Of a stretch of 64,000 bases of DNA, positions 48,289 to 59,260 are shown one piece after another; positions within the stretch are counted from its first letter, which is position 1; each line of letters begins with the position of its first letter. The stretch is from Pithys albifrons albifrons (taxonomy: Eukaryota > Chordata > Aves > Passeriformes > Thamnophilidae), in NCBI RefSeq assembly GCF_047495875.1, contig NC_092463.1:23363224-23427223 (forward strand), given 5' to 3'. Made by a program: the position numbers and the translations under genes. The notes below the pieces were generated by a model. That model worked only from the letters and a program-made list of their open reading frames with translations, was not told the origin of the DNA and ran no database searches.

Positions 48289-48320
48289 GGTCGTGGTCGT
48301 GGTCGCGGTCGCGGTCGCGG
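48289..48320 (+). repeat. GGTCGT/GGTCGC hexamer tandem repeat
   Basis: About five hexamer units with a T-to-C change between the earlier and later copies. They lie in the CpG island roughly 450 bp upstream of the VASH1 start codon. Confidence 0.85.
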
Positions 48321-48362
48321 CGGGTGTCCACCTCGGCACCGGAGCAGCGCTGTCGCTGCCTG

Positions 48363-48416
48363 CGGGCGATAAGGCAGATACGGGCGATAAGGGAGCCGGC
48401 TGCGGCCGGGCGATAA
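48363..48416. promoter_or_regulatory. VASH1: Three exact copies of CGGGCGATAA
   Basis: The decamer occurs at 48363-48372, 48381-48390 and 48407-48416, all in the same orientation (TTATCGCCCG on the VASH1 strand). The intervening sequence is not repeated as exactly. The core GATAA resembles a GATA-factor half of WGATAR, but the preceding base is C, so I do not assign a factor. Confidence 0.6.
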
Positions 48417-48649
48417 CGGGGCGGGGCGGGCCCGGTGGGCAGGCTGGGGCGGGGCACGGAGCGGCCGCTGCAGGGTCGCCGTGCGGGGCAGGGGGCACCG
48501 AGCGCTGCCGCCCGCGGGTCTGCGCTCGGCGGGTGCGGGATGGGCGCGGCCCCGCCGGGATGGGCGGCGCGACTGGAGGGATCCCCCCGGCCCCGTCGGA
48601 CAACAGAGCACCGCCGGGAGCCAGGAGCAGGTCTCAGTGCTGAGGTAGC

Positions 48650-51600
48650 TTTGAGGAACAAGAGCTGGGGTGAAGTTGCCAGATGGGAAGCAGTGAGGGA
48701 AGGAGAGGGTATTGGAGTGTTCCTACGGCACAAAGCGATGGTGAAGGAGGCACTTCTCCCAGGGTGGGGTCGCACGGCTGATCTGGGGGTGTGCCACGTG
48801 TGGTGTGTCCCCCTCAAGGGAGGAGCTGAGCAGGGCTCTTCTGCCTGGGAAGAGACAAAATGCACTGCATCGAAGGTCTGGAGATGCACCAGGCGTTAAA
48901 GACCGAGTGTTTTGCTCTGCCTCATTGTTTGGTTCCGGTTCAGCCCTCTTGATGGGAGGTTGTCCACATGATGCAGGAGATTTGTAAGCCTATTCTCCAG
49001 TGTACCTAATACAATGGTTGTGTCATCGGTAATAGCCAGGCTATACCTTGCCATGGACAGGACTGCTGCCTGTATGTTTTCACCACCCTGTAATATTAGT
49101 CCATTTTGAATGCTCTAGCATAAAAGGGTTCTGTAATGTAAACACCGAATACAAGAAATGTGTACAAATTACCCGGTCAGCTGCTGAGGAACCTCTTGAA
49201 GCATCTTAAAATGCTTGCGTTTAGTACTCAAAGGGCTGTGGGAAATGATGGGAAATACATCCCAGTGTCCATGGGATTTGATGTGACCTGAGAACTGGGT
49301 ATAACCTTTACAGAGCCTGATAAAGGATTTCAGAGAAAAATGCCACTTCTCTTGTAGTGCTCTGTGGTCTGTTGTTCATGTGAGTTCATTTCTGAAGGCA
49401 AGATACTTGACCACAGTGTTTCTGTTGAGTTCAACATTGCCCAAAATTCTGAAAGGTTGATTCTCGTTAGAAAAACTAAGCTAAATATGCATCCCTACCT
49501 CTTCCTTCTTGCTTTTAAACAAATCACCAGCATCACTGCATGCAGCCTATATTAACTTCGGCAATACCTAAACATATATGTCTGTGAACTAAGGAATTTC
49601 TCTTGAATGGGGACCTTGAGTACTTCGGATTTATCACCTCTGTAAGGCTTTTACAGGGTATTTTGTCTTTTTACCTGTGAGCACGTGGCAGTCAGTAGAA
49701 GTTGACTCCTTATATCTAAAGAGACATCAAAGCCTGTGCCAAGAATAATTCTACACTCCCTGAATGGGTGCATTTTGTAAGGACAGTTCATAACCTCCTG
49801 TGTCCCTGTCCCTTCTGACCCAGTGGTTCTCAGTTCCTCTACAGACATGGGACTGGAAGGGTACCAGTTGTGCAATGGCACATTCATATTGGGGGACATA
49901 ATCTGCATTGTGGTTGAGTGGCAGGTGTATTTCCAATAACAGCACTGGGGAAAGGACAGGGTGCAAAGATTTTAAATGCTTCTTTTAGAGCTGTATTGCC
50001 TCCCCTGGCTGAAATTAGGCATAGCTGTCTGTAGAAGCAAGGATGCTGGGTTTGATTCTGAGCTCCAGCACTAGTTTACAGCTGGTAGTTCACATTGCTT
50101 TCTGTACCTGTGCTTTTCTACCTGTAAAAGAGAAATGGTAGTAACCCTGACTTGCAGCCAGAGATTCTGTAAAGTTGGCATTTTTGGCACATTAACAATT
50201 ATTTTTTCTTAAAACTAAAAATACTGTATTGTAGTAGAAGTGAAATACAATTCCAACAGATTTGCATATTTTTGTCTAAGCTTGACTCTGCTGGTGGCAT
50301 ATATGAGAGGAGGTGGGGAGCAGAAGGGCAGTGAGGTTTGCAGCTGCCTGACTGTGTTTGGCCCTGCGGTGTCCAGCTGAGTCCCACTGAAGAGAGGAAT
50401 GGGCTGGGAAGGATGTCATGGTGGAGTCCAGGATGACCTTGACCTGAAAAGTTAGCAGAGCTGCCATGCTCAGTGAAAGGATGGGAAAGAAACTTACATA
50501 GCTTTCTAGTTGCAAATTCTCTGTGCAAAATCATTACACGTGATATGGTGTTAATTTGGATTCACATTACCTATGTTTTATGAACATATTTACATGAAAC
50601 TTTAGGGTTTGTTTAGAATAAGCGGGGGAGCTGAATTGGTTGTCTATTGGAAGAGAAGTCTGAGATTGTACAACCTTTAGATATAAAAAAGATTCCTGGA
50701 AGACAGGCATGTCTTAAACTTCTAGGGTATATAGGACAAAAAGTAACATGTTTAAAATGTAATGTGAAAGAGTCAGGATATACATTAGAAAAAACTTTAC
50801 AGAAGGACAATGAAAGACTGGGAGAATTGTCCTCAGTAAAATACAGAGTCCATGTAATTGAAAAGTTTCAAGCGTTGTTTGTCAGCCATCAGTCAGGAAT
50901 TATTACAATTGGACTCAATAATCTTAAAGGTCTTTTCCTATCTAAATGATTCTATGATTTGCTTAAAGTTGATCATGCTTTTGAGAGGAGGGGAGAGAAC
51001 CTGTATGACTGGTTAAAGTCCCTTATGACCCTTTGTTTTGTGCCTGAAAATCACTAGCCTAATGTATTGACTACTGAAGGTGGGGAGTTTTTGCCCATTT
51101 CAAGGGCTCTCTTGATGGTGAAATAAGCTCAACTCTCTTGCATTAATGGCCTTTTCTCATACAAACCACCTCTTTGGTTCCAGTTGCTGTGCTTAAATGA
51201 GAGAAATAGTGTATATCAGGGTGGAACACCACAGAACAATAGCTCAATGAAAGTTTTCTTTCTAGCATATTTTTCACATATTGGGTGATCTACCTTTTTT
51301 AAATGTTTGATTTGTTGTTTGTGGTGTTTTTTAAGTTTCAGTTAAAGATAGAGGGTTGAAACTCATTGTTGAAGTGGTGTTTATTCATGTGTTTTTTTCC
51401 TTTGTTTGTGTTTAGTTTTCTCCAGCTCACAGGACTGCCTTTAGCCTATTCATACAAAGTCTTTATGTGCTGGGAAATTCTCTCCTGTGCAGAAAAGCCT
51501 GATGAGAACAGTGTGCTGCTGCAGTAGATCTTTGCCCCAAGCAGGAGTTCTACCTTTGCCCCTACATTTGCTCTTGCCTTGGCTCTAATCAGGACTATCT

Positions 51601-51870
51601 CTGCAGATAACAGCAAAACTTCTGTTACTTGATTACAACACATGTGAACCTTTAGTCTGTCTGGGAGTTTGATTGGCATAGCAGTGCCAGAACAGCCCTA
51701 TTTTTCTGGGCAGCAAAGAATGACTTCAACAGAGACTGATGTAGTGACTTAACAGGTTTTTCTCTTCGGGTACAGTCATACTGATTTCCTTTGTAGGTCT
51801 CATCTAAGAGAGACGAATCTTAAATCTAAGCAAGTTATTGAATATCTGCAAATATTTGTGAGACTGCTGC
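48650..51870. other. Intergenic region right of VASH1, no gene recognised
   Basis: No supported coding exon. It contains an orphan 101-codon frame at 50647-50949, whose end runs into a CR1 3' tail. Confidence 0.5.
50905..50958 (+). mobile_element. CR1 LINE 3' tail
   Basis: A short match to the end of CR1: TTGGACTCAATAATCTTAAA, then GGTCTTTTCC and ATGATTCTATGATT. Only about 55 bp is recognisable. Confidence 0.7.
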
Positions 51871-51875
51871 ATTTG

Positions 51876-52190
51876 CCATGGAATGGTTTGGATGGGAAGG
51901 GACCTTAAAGATCATATAGTTCCAACGCCACAGCCATGGACAGGGACACCTTCCACTAAACCACATTGCTCAGAGCCCCATCCAACCTGGTCCTGAACAC
52001 CTTCAGGGATGGGGCAGCCACAGCTTCTCCGGACAACCTGTTCCAGTGCCTCACCATCCTCACAGTAAATAATTTCTTCGTAATATCTAATCTGAACCTA
52101 CCTTCTTTCAGTTTGAAGCCATTCCCCCTTGTTCTGTTGCTCCATGCCCTTATAAAAAGTCCCTCTCCATCTCCCTTCAGGTACTGAAAG
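51876..52190 (-). mobile_element. CR1 LINE 3' fragment
   Basis: The - strand reads the end of the CR1 reverse-transcriptase frame and its 3' end. On the + strand this appears as GGAATGGTTTGGATGGGAAG.. then CATCCAACCTGGTCCTGAAC.. and TTCCAGTGCCTCACC. It is 5'-truncated and has several frame breaks. Confidence 0.88.
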
Positions 52191-54469
52191 GAGGCCTATA
52201 AGAAAGACCATGGACTGATACGGGTTCACATCAAACTTCAAGGAAAGGAAGTGGAGCAACTAACAGCTTTAAAACATTCCACTTTGCTGGGAAGGAAGAG
52301 GGGCTTTGTTTTCTGAAGTGAATGGAAAACTCTAGTTTTAGCAATCATAGAGGAGTTAAAAGCTTTCTGCTATATGAGTGTTGAACAGATGTTGTTAAAA
52401 CTTGAAGTTACACTAGCAAAATATCATGGAACACAAATTGCAAATAGTTGCACCTGTTTTAAAGTTCATTAGCTTCTCCAGTAAGCTTTTGGTTAAAACT
52501 AGAATTTTATAATAAAATTCTTAATTGCCTTTCTGTCTATCTGATATTTTTTTCTAGAGATGGAGAGGAAATGAGCTCAATCCCGTAAAACCTTTTTATT
52601 GTTCTACACTGGTACAGAACAGACGCTTCTGAAAGATTTATTCTGGAGCCAGAATAATGAATACACCAACACACCGGGTATTTAATGAGGTTTTTGGAAG
52701 AAATCAAATCCCAACTTTGAATCTCAACAATGCTTTGTGTGAAATAGAAATTTAAATGTAACATTTCTCACATTCAGCCAGATGTGCTGAGCCTGGTCTG
52801 TAACATGTGCCTTTCTTATATGGGTCAGAGTGAGCATTCAGTTGTATGTACAAAATACACTACTCCCAGACTAGCCAGTCCAGGAATTTATGTGGAGCCT
52901 TAGGTTCAATTCCCTGTGCTAAGTCTTGTCATGCAATTTGAACTTTTGTCTGTCTTATCATTGATGCTGCAGATCGTCTGTGTATTCTGAAATTGGTGCC
53001 TTCCCATTTTGGTCTGATCTGAAAATCCTCAGTTGAACCTGAATAACCTTTCTTAGCAGTAATTTATTTTTCTTCAGGAAGTTTCAAGAAACTGGCACTT
53101 CCCAAGAGAAAAGGTATTTCCTTAAGAAATTTATTATCATTTTCTAAGTCAAATTGGTCCTGAGCAGTTTTCACAGCTTGTTCCTTAGTGTCTTCAGTTT
53201 TAATTTTCTCATTAAGTAGGAATAGATGTTCTGGGTTTTTTTTCTCCTGATGCCTAGGATAAAGTTATTACAGGAAAGAAACTTTTCAAGTGCTGCATAG
53301 GGTTTAGAGCTCTCTGCTGTATTCCCTCACTTCTGTTCTGTTCATACTTCCGCAGTTTTCTTGTTTGTATGCCTGCAGCATCTTTACAAAACATAGAAGT
53401 GCTACTCTTCCCATTCTGGAAAGGGAGAAATGAGATAAAGAACTACAGCAAGTGCTTTTATTGTAGGTGAAAAGACACCTGAGCAGAGGACATCACTGAC
53501 CTCATGAATCAGGTAACCACCTTCATGCCATGGTATCTGAACATACCAGCACTGACTCTGGGTCACACAGGTACAGCAGTGCTGTGCCATGTGTGTTTCC
53601 TGGCTTGGGAGTCTGCAACTCAGAGAATTCTGCATTGTTCTCTGCTGTGAGGTGTAAACATGTCCTGAATGACTTGTCCAAGATCACAGAGGAAGACACT
53701 GGCAGAGCAGGGACATAATGTGAGTTTTCTCTTAAGGAGCAAGCCAACCTTTAATTTTGTTTCTAGGCTACATAAATTGTAAGTGAATAAAAATTATGTG
53801 CATATGGAAAGACTTCTTCAATACTGTTTGGAAAGTAGGTTAATTCCTAGAACAAGTTAGGTTTGGGGGACTGGAGAGGATTGATTTTGCAATAGGATTA
53901 GTTATGCTAAAGAAACAGGTTTTTTCACTGTTGGAAATGCAAATAAAATTTTGATAGATTAGATTTCCATATTGCTTTGCTTTATTGAAGTTAGAGTAGG
54001 AATGCATTGATCAGTATTGATTTGCCTAATTATGTCATAAACTGGAAGGAATGTAGAAATTTATTCTTCTTCTAATACATTGAAGAATATATTAGAAGAA
54101 TAGTAATAAAAAGTTTCATGAAAAAAGGGTTTATTACTCTTATGAAATGGTGCATTCTTTTTGTCAGTGTTAATCACCTGGTTCTTGATTCCTCCTTCCC
54201 CCTCTTTGCTGTTACTACTTCATAGTCCTGTTACTACTTCATAGTCCTATTGTGCCCAACTTACTGTGTTACATGTTCCCTGGTTTGCTGAAACCTTGTA
54301 GGTATCGTATGGACTGTGCTTGATGCCATGCAGTGCCATCTGTTCATACAGAGGAGAAAATTTGTCACTGTGGATTTGGAGGTAGGTTTGGGGCTACATG
54401 GAAGTTAAGGTGTAGTTTTTTTTAGCTGGCTGTGGACTGAAAAGATACATTTTCCAAAGGAATATCTTA
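52191..54469. other. Intergenic region, no gene recognised
   Basis: No coding exon or large repeat that I can support. A 19-bp tandem duplication (GTTACTACTTCATAGTCCT) lies at 54211-54249. Confidence 0.5.
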
Positions 54470-54539
54470 TAAGATATATGGAGAGGGATGGCAGGTAAGT
54501 TGGTTTCATTGGGGTGGGGTGGGGTATGTGCCCAATTTA

Positions 54540-56760
54540 AATGCCTCTATGCAACTGCACACACTGTGGGGAATAACCAAGAGGAATTAGAGATGTGCAC
54601 ATGCCTGCAGGGCTATGATCTTTTGTCATCACAGAGATACAGTGATATGAATCCTATGACTGAAGTGTTGGAATGGAAGGATACAGGCTCTTTAGGAAGG
54701 ACAGGCAGGGGAGACAAGGAAATGGTGTTGCCCTCTATGTCAAGGACCAGCTGGAGTGCATGGTGGTCATCTTGGGAATAGATAAGGAGCCAACTGATAT
54801 CTTACAGGTCAGGATTACACGGAGGGCAGGGACAGGTGACATTATAGTGGGGATCTGCCCAACCAGGAAGACCGAGCTGATGACTCTCTCTGTAGACAGA
54901 TAGGAGCAGCCTCATGTTCACAAGCCCTCATTCTCATGAAGGATTTCTACTATCCTCACATCTGTTGGAGGGACAATACAGGCAGGGCTTAAGCAATCCA
55001 GGAGATTCTCAAAATGCATTGATGATCACTTCCTTCTCCAAGTGATAGAGGAGCCAATGAGGAGAGGTGCTATGCTGGATCTTGTGCTCACCATCACCAA
55101 CAAGGAGGAGCTGGTGGGGAGGGTGCAGCTCGAGGGCAGCTGGGCTGCAGGGATCGTGGAATGTTGAAGTTCCATATCCTTAGGGTAGCAAAGAGCGCAT
55201 ATAGCAGGCTCACAACCCTGGACTTCAGGAGAGCAGACTTCAGCCTCTTCAGTGATCTGCTTGGCAGAGTACCATGTGATGAAGTCCTAGAGGGAAGGAA
55301 GAGGGGCCCAAGAAAGCTGGTTGATATTTAAGGACCACTTCCTGCAAGCTCAGGAGCAATGCATCCCAGCAAGACAAGGTTGGGTAAAACTGCCAGGAGG
55401 CCTGCGTGGTTCAACGAGATGCTCCTAGACAAACTCAAACTCAAAAGAAAGCCTACAGAGAGTGGAAGAAAGGGCAGAGAGGAAGACAAATTGTCTGAGC
55501 AGCCAGGGATCTGGTTAGGAAGGGTAAAGCCCTGATAGAATCAAGTCTGACCAGGGACATCAGGAACAGTAAGCAAAGCTTCTATAAATACCTTGGCAAT
55601 AAAAGGAAGACTAGGAAAATCATGGGCCATTTTTTGAAGGAAACAGGAGACCTGGCTACCCAGGACAATGAGAGGGCTGAGGTATCAACAAGGTTTTTTA
55701 ACTCAGTCTCTACCAGCCAGTGCTCCAGCCATACTGCCCAAGTCACAGAAGACAAAGGCAGCCAAGTGGAGGCCAGCAATGATAAGTATTCCTCAGGGGT
55801 CTGTATTTGGACTGGCACTGTTTAACATCTTTGTCAGTGACATGGACAGTAGTACTGGGTGCATTCTCAGCAACCTGGTCAATGATACCAGTCTGTGTGG
55901 TGCAGTCAACATGCTGAAGGGAAGGGATGCCATCCAGAGGGACCTTGACAGGTTTGAGAGGTGGGCCTGTGTGAACTCAAGATGTCCAGCAAAGCCAGGT
56001 GCAAGGTCCTGCATGTGGACTGGGGCAATTCCAAACTCAAATACAGGCTGGGTGAAGAATGGTTGAGAGTAGTCCAGAAGAGAACTTGGAGGTGTTGATG
56101 AATGAGAAGTTTGACATGACACAGCCATGTGCACTTGCAACCCAGAAAGCCAACAGTGTCCTGGTCTGCATCAAAGGCAGTGTGGCCATCAGGTCAGGGG
56201 AGGTGTTTCTGCCCCTCTACTCTGCTCCAGTGAGACCCCACTGGAGTACTGCATCCATCTCTGGGGCCCCCAACATAAGAAGGATGTGGATATCTTGGAG
56301 TGAGTCCAGAGGAAGGCCACAAAGATGATCAGAGGGTTAGAGCACCTCACCTGTGAAGACAGGCTGAGCGAGCTGGAGCTGTTCAGCCTGGAGAAGGGAA
56401 GGTTCTGGGAAGAACTCCTAGGAGCCTTCCAGTACCTAAAGGAAAACTAGAGAGAGCTGCAGAGGGACTTTTTACAAGAGCATGTAGTGACAGGATGAGG
56501 AGGAATGGCTTCAGACTGAAGGAGGCTAGGTTTAGATTGGATGTTAGGAATAAAGTCTTTACTATGAGAGTGGTGAGGCACTGGAACAGAAAAGATGTGA
56601 ATGCCCCATCCCTGGAAGTGTTCATGGACAGACTGGGTGGGACTCTGAGCAACCTGGTCTACTGGCAGATGTCACTGCCTGTAGTGATGGGTTGGAACCA
56701 GGTGATCTCCAAGATCCCTTCCAATCCAAACCAGTCTAAGATTCTGTGATAAGGAATATG
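54540..56760 (+). mobile_element. Long CR1 LINE copy, ORF2 with internal deletion
   Basis: About 2.2 kb of decayed CR1 second ORF. The endonuclease part is visible as YRLFRKDRQGRQGNGVALYV near 54680. The middle linker follows, then reverse-transcriptase motifs IPQGSVFGLALFNIFVSDMD at about 55790-55850, ASVCTGAVxL-type and RxHWNRK blocks, and the 3' end GATCTCCAAGATCCCTTCCA near 56705. The fingers and palm expected between the linker and IPQGS are missing, so a segment of RT has been deleted. Many stops and frameshifts make it inactive. Confidence 0.88.
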
Positions 56761-57999
56761 CTGCAGAGGTCAAGACTCACACTCTGAGAGTATAATGGAC
56801 TTTGCAGAGGCCTGAGAGGTGTTGCTTTCCACCTAAGTTGTTCACTTTGTACTGTTTGAGTTGGACATTAATTGGAATGTTAATAACTCTGTGCCTCTAA
56901 CTATGGAATTGATTTTTTCACTCTCTCCAATTAGAAGTAGTACTGAATCTAAGTCTCAGCTCCAAAACACCTTGACCTGTGAGTATTTGAAAACTAATTC
57001 AGGCTGTGTTTGGGAAAACTTTGTGCCCTATTTGACAATTTGTCTATTTCTCCGTAGTGATTATTTAGCGCTTTTTTTCCCCGGGTTAAAAATTACCGTG
57101 ATGGTGGGCATGAGACCGAAATGGGATGAGTGACATCTAGTGGTTACGAATAAAAATTTGCAGGATCAAATGTTTTTCCCGCAGGACAATGAAAAGTAAA
57201 GCAATTCCTAAAAAATGGCCTGCAATTAACTTAGAATCTACAAAACTTGGAATTTATAGATCAGTTTCCACCACTGCCACTTCTTCTGTCAGCCTCTGTA
57301 AGCTGTAACTTTCCTGCTTGATGTCCAATGCCAAGGAATGAATTTGATATCTGATGCCAAGACCTGGTTACCCTCAACACATTCTAATGTCTTCTTTTGT
57401 CTCTTTCCAATTTCATTGTTTGTTTTTCGGGATATTTTTGCATGGCTCTCACTTTGCCACAACCAGAATGACTTTAGAATCATATAATTTTGTGATTATT
57501 CTTTTTTTTTTAGGCAGTTGGAAGGAGGTCATCTCATGAATAGCTCACTTGTGAGAAAGTGATTAACCGGTTTGTACTGGTAAGAACCCAACTTGTCTTA
57601 CTTGTTGCTCTCAGTGGTGGAGGAGTTGACACTATTCACTGTTCACTTCCCGTGGAAGGATTCTAGTCCAGGACTGGACTTCAACACCTGGACCAGGTCT
57701 CTGCTATCTCAGGGCAACTTTGCTGAATGGATTCTGTCTAACGGTAACAGAGGATTACACCTGTATGATGCCTCATGGAGGAAACAGGTGGCTTTAGTAG
57801 GTTCTATCCTGTTGTAATTTCCAATTACTCTTTTTCTAATCAACTGGACCAGTGTAACTGATCTTACTACCCCAGAAATACTTATGAACAAATTCCAGCT
57901 GTCCAGTTCCCATTGAAGCAGGAGCTAGATAAAATCTGTATCACTCTAGGGCAGTGCTTGGCTTCTTGTGTTATACAACACTATGATTTCTGGTTAAGT

Positions 58000-58073
58000 G
58001 TAGAATGCTGAGAAATGAGCTGGTGTATGGTCATATGTAGAATGCTGAGAAATGGGCTAGTGTATGGTCATAT
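58000..58073 (+). repeat. Tandem duplication, period 37
   Basis: GTAGAATGCTGAGAAATGAG.. at 58000 is repeated at 58037 with two substitutions. Confidence 0.9.
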
Positions 58074-59097
58074 TTTTTTTAGATTTTGGTGATGAAAAGT
58101 GTTGTGTCTTCCTACTGGCCTGATAGACTTCAGAGAAAATGGAAACAGACATTTCCTCTGATTTGAGAAATTAGATTAATCCTTCTTACGTGGCTTCCTG
58201 GGAAGTCACAAGCATATCCAGAAATTTCCCTGCCAACACATTATATGAAAATGGGTAAGTCATTTGGTCAAGTTTAGACGAGCAACCACTGCAGTTGAGC
58301 CTGTAATTAAAATAATCTGGTAAACTTTGTGCTCCAGAGGGCTTTTGGGACGGATACATATGTAGTTATGGAAAACTTTGGAAAGAGGATGAGCTGTAGC
58401 TATGTCAATCTGTCAGGTCTCATGAGTCTTTGATAGGGCCTTGCATACATCCAGATGACTCTGCTCAGCTCTATTTCCTTTCAGTTCTTCAGGGGTGCAG
58501 AAATGGAGAGAGGAAGATAAAGGGATATGAGGCACATGTGCTCCATGTGTTAGTAACATATCCATCACAGCTGTGGGATCTGCAAGCAAAAGGAAGCAGA
58601 TGAAATCTGTTGTGCTCAGAGGAAGCCATCATGTGTTTGAGTGCTAGCAAATGACAGATTTTTCCTTTAAAAGTCAGTGCTCTCATGCTGTGAGAAAGGG
58701 ACAGGCACCTCACTGTTAAATACCTCCTTTATGAAGCCGTAAGTTCATATTATAATGGGGCAAAGCCTGGTGCCATCATAGAGTTCCTCCAGAGTGGGGA
58801 GTGTTATGGACAGGAGCTGCGTGTAGGGGAGAACAGTGAGGGGAATTTTCCCAAAAACTTCAGTAGTGACAGCTACTGGGGTATGACAGAAACAATTCTG
58901 AATTTAACTTCAAAGCTCTAAAGGGCAGAAGAAGTTCTCCAACATGTGGGCCTGTTGCATTATAACTTCTGGACGTGTTTATAAAGTACACGTGGTCTGG
59001 CAGCAATTATAGGTGAAGCCACACCAGCTGCCTCTCCTGCAATGAGTTCATCCTCTTAGGCCTGTAGTGTAAATGACTTTCTCATGTGGCTTCATCC

Positions 59098-59260
59098 ATA
59101 AAAGTGCAAGAAATGCCTTACTATGTCAAATCTATGGCCCACCTAGACTAGTATTTCTGCCTTGGACAGTAACAGCAGGTGACACTTATATGGAGCTAGG
59201 ACATGATCCTAACCATTCATGTTGTGCAGCCTCCTCATTTTCCACCAGAATCCACAGTCA
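59098..59260 (+). repeat. Possible ancient amniote interspersed repeat
   Basis: The order AAATGCCTTACTATGTCAAA, then CTATGGCCCACCTAGACTAG, then TATTTCTGCCTTGGACAGTA resembles, with many differences, a widespread sauropsid repeat. That repeat carries a 'CCATACTGGGTCAGACC..CCATCTAGCCCAGTATCCTG' type block. The assignment is from memory and the divergence is high. Confidence 0.35.

Larger units (their letters stand above)
47330..48620 (-). promoter_or_regulatory. VASH1: CpG island and promoter region of VASH1
   Basis: About 1.3 kb of very GC- and CpG-rich DNA covers exon 1, the 5' leader and the upstream side. Several GGGGCGGGGC-like boxes are present (for example near 48209-48220 and 48418-48430). 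The long overlapping frames on both strands here are a product of base composition. I see no TATA box close to the start codon. Confidence 0.8.

Noticed and set aside
47357..48643. 428-codon + strand open frame (and several long frames on both strands) over 47.3-48.6 kb
   Set aside because: Extreme GC content removes stop codons. The sequence is Arg/Ala/Gly/Pro low complexity and lies antisense to VASH1 exon 1 and its promoter. There is no recognisable domain.
52890..52940. GGTTCAATTCC resembling a tRNA B box
   Set aside because: No A box at the proper distance and no cloverleaf can be drawn around it.
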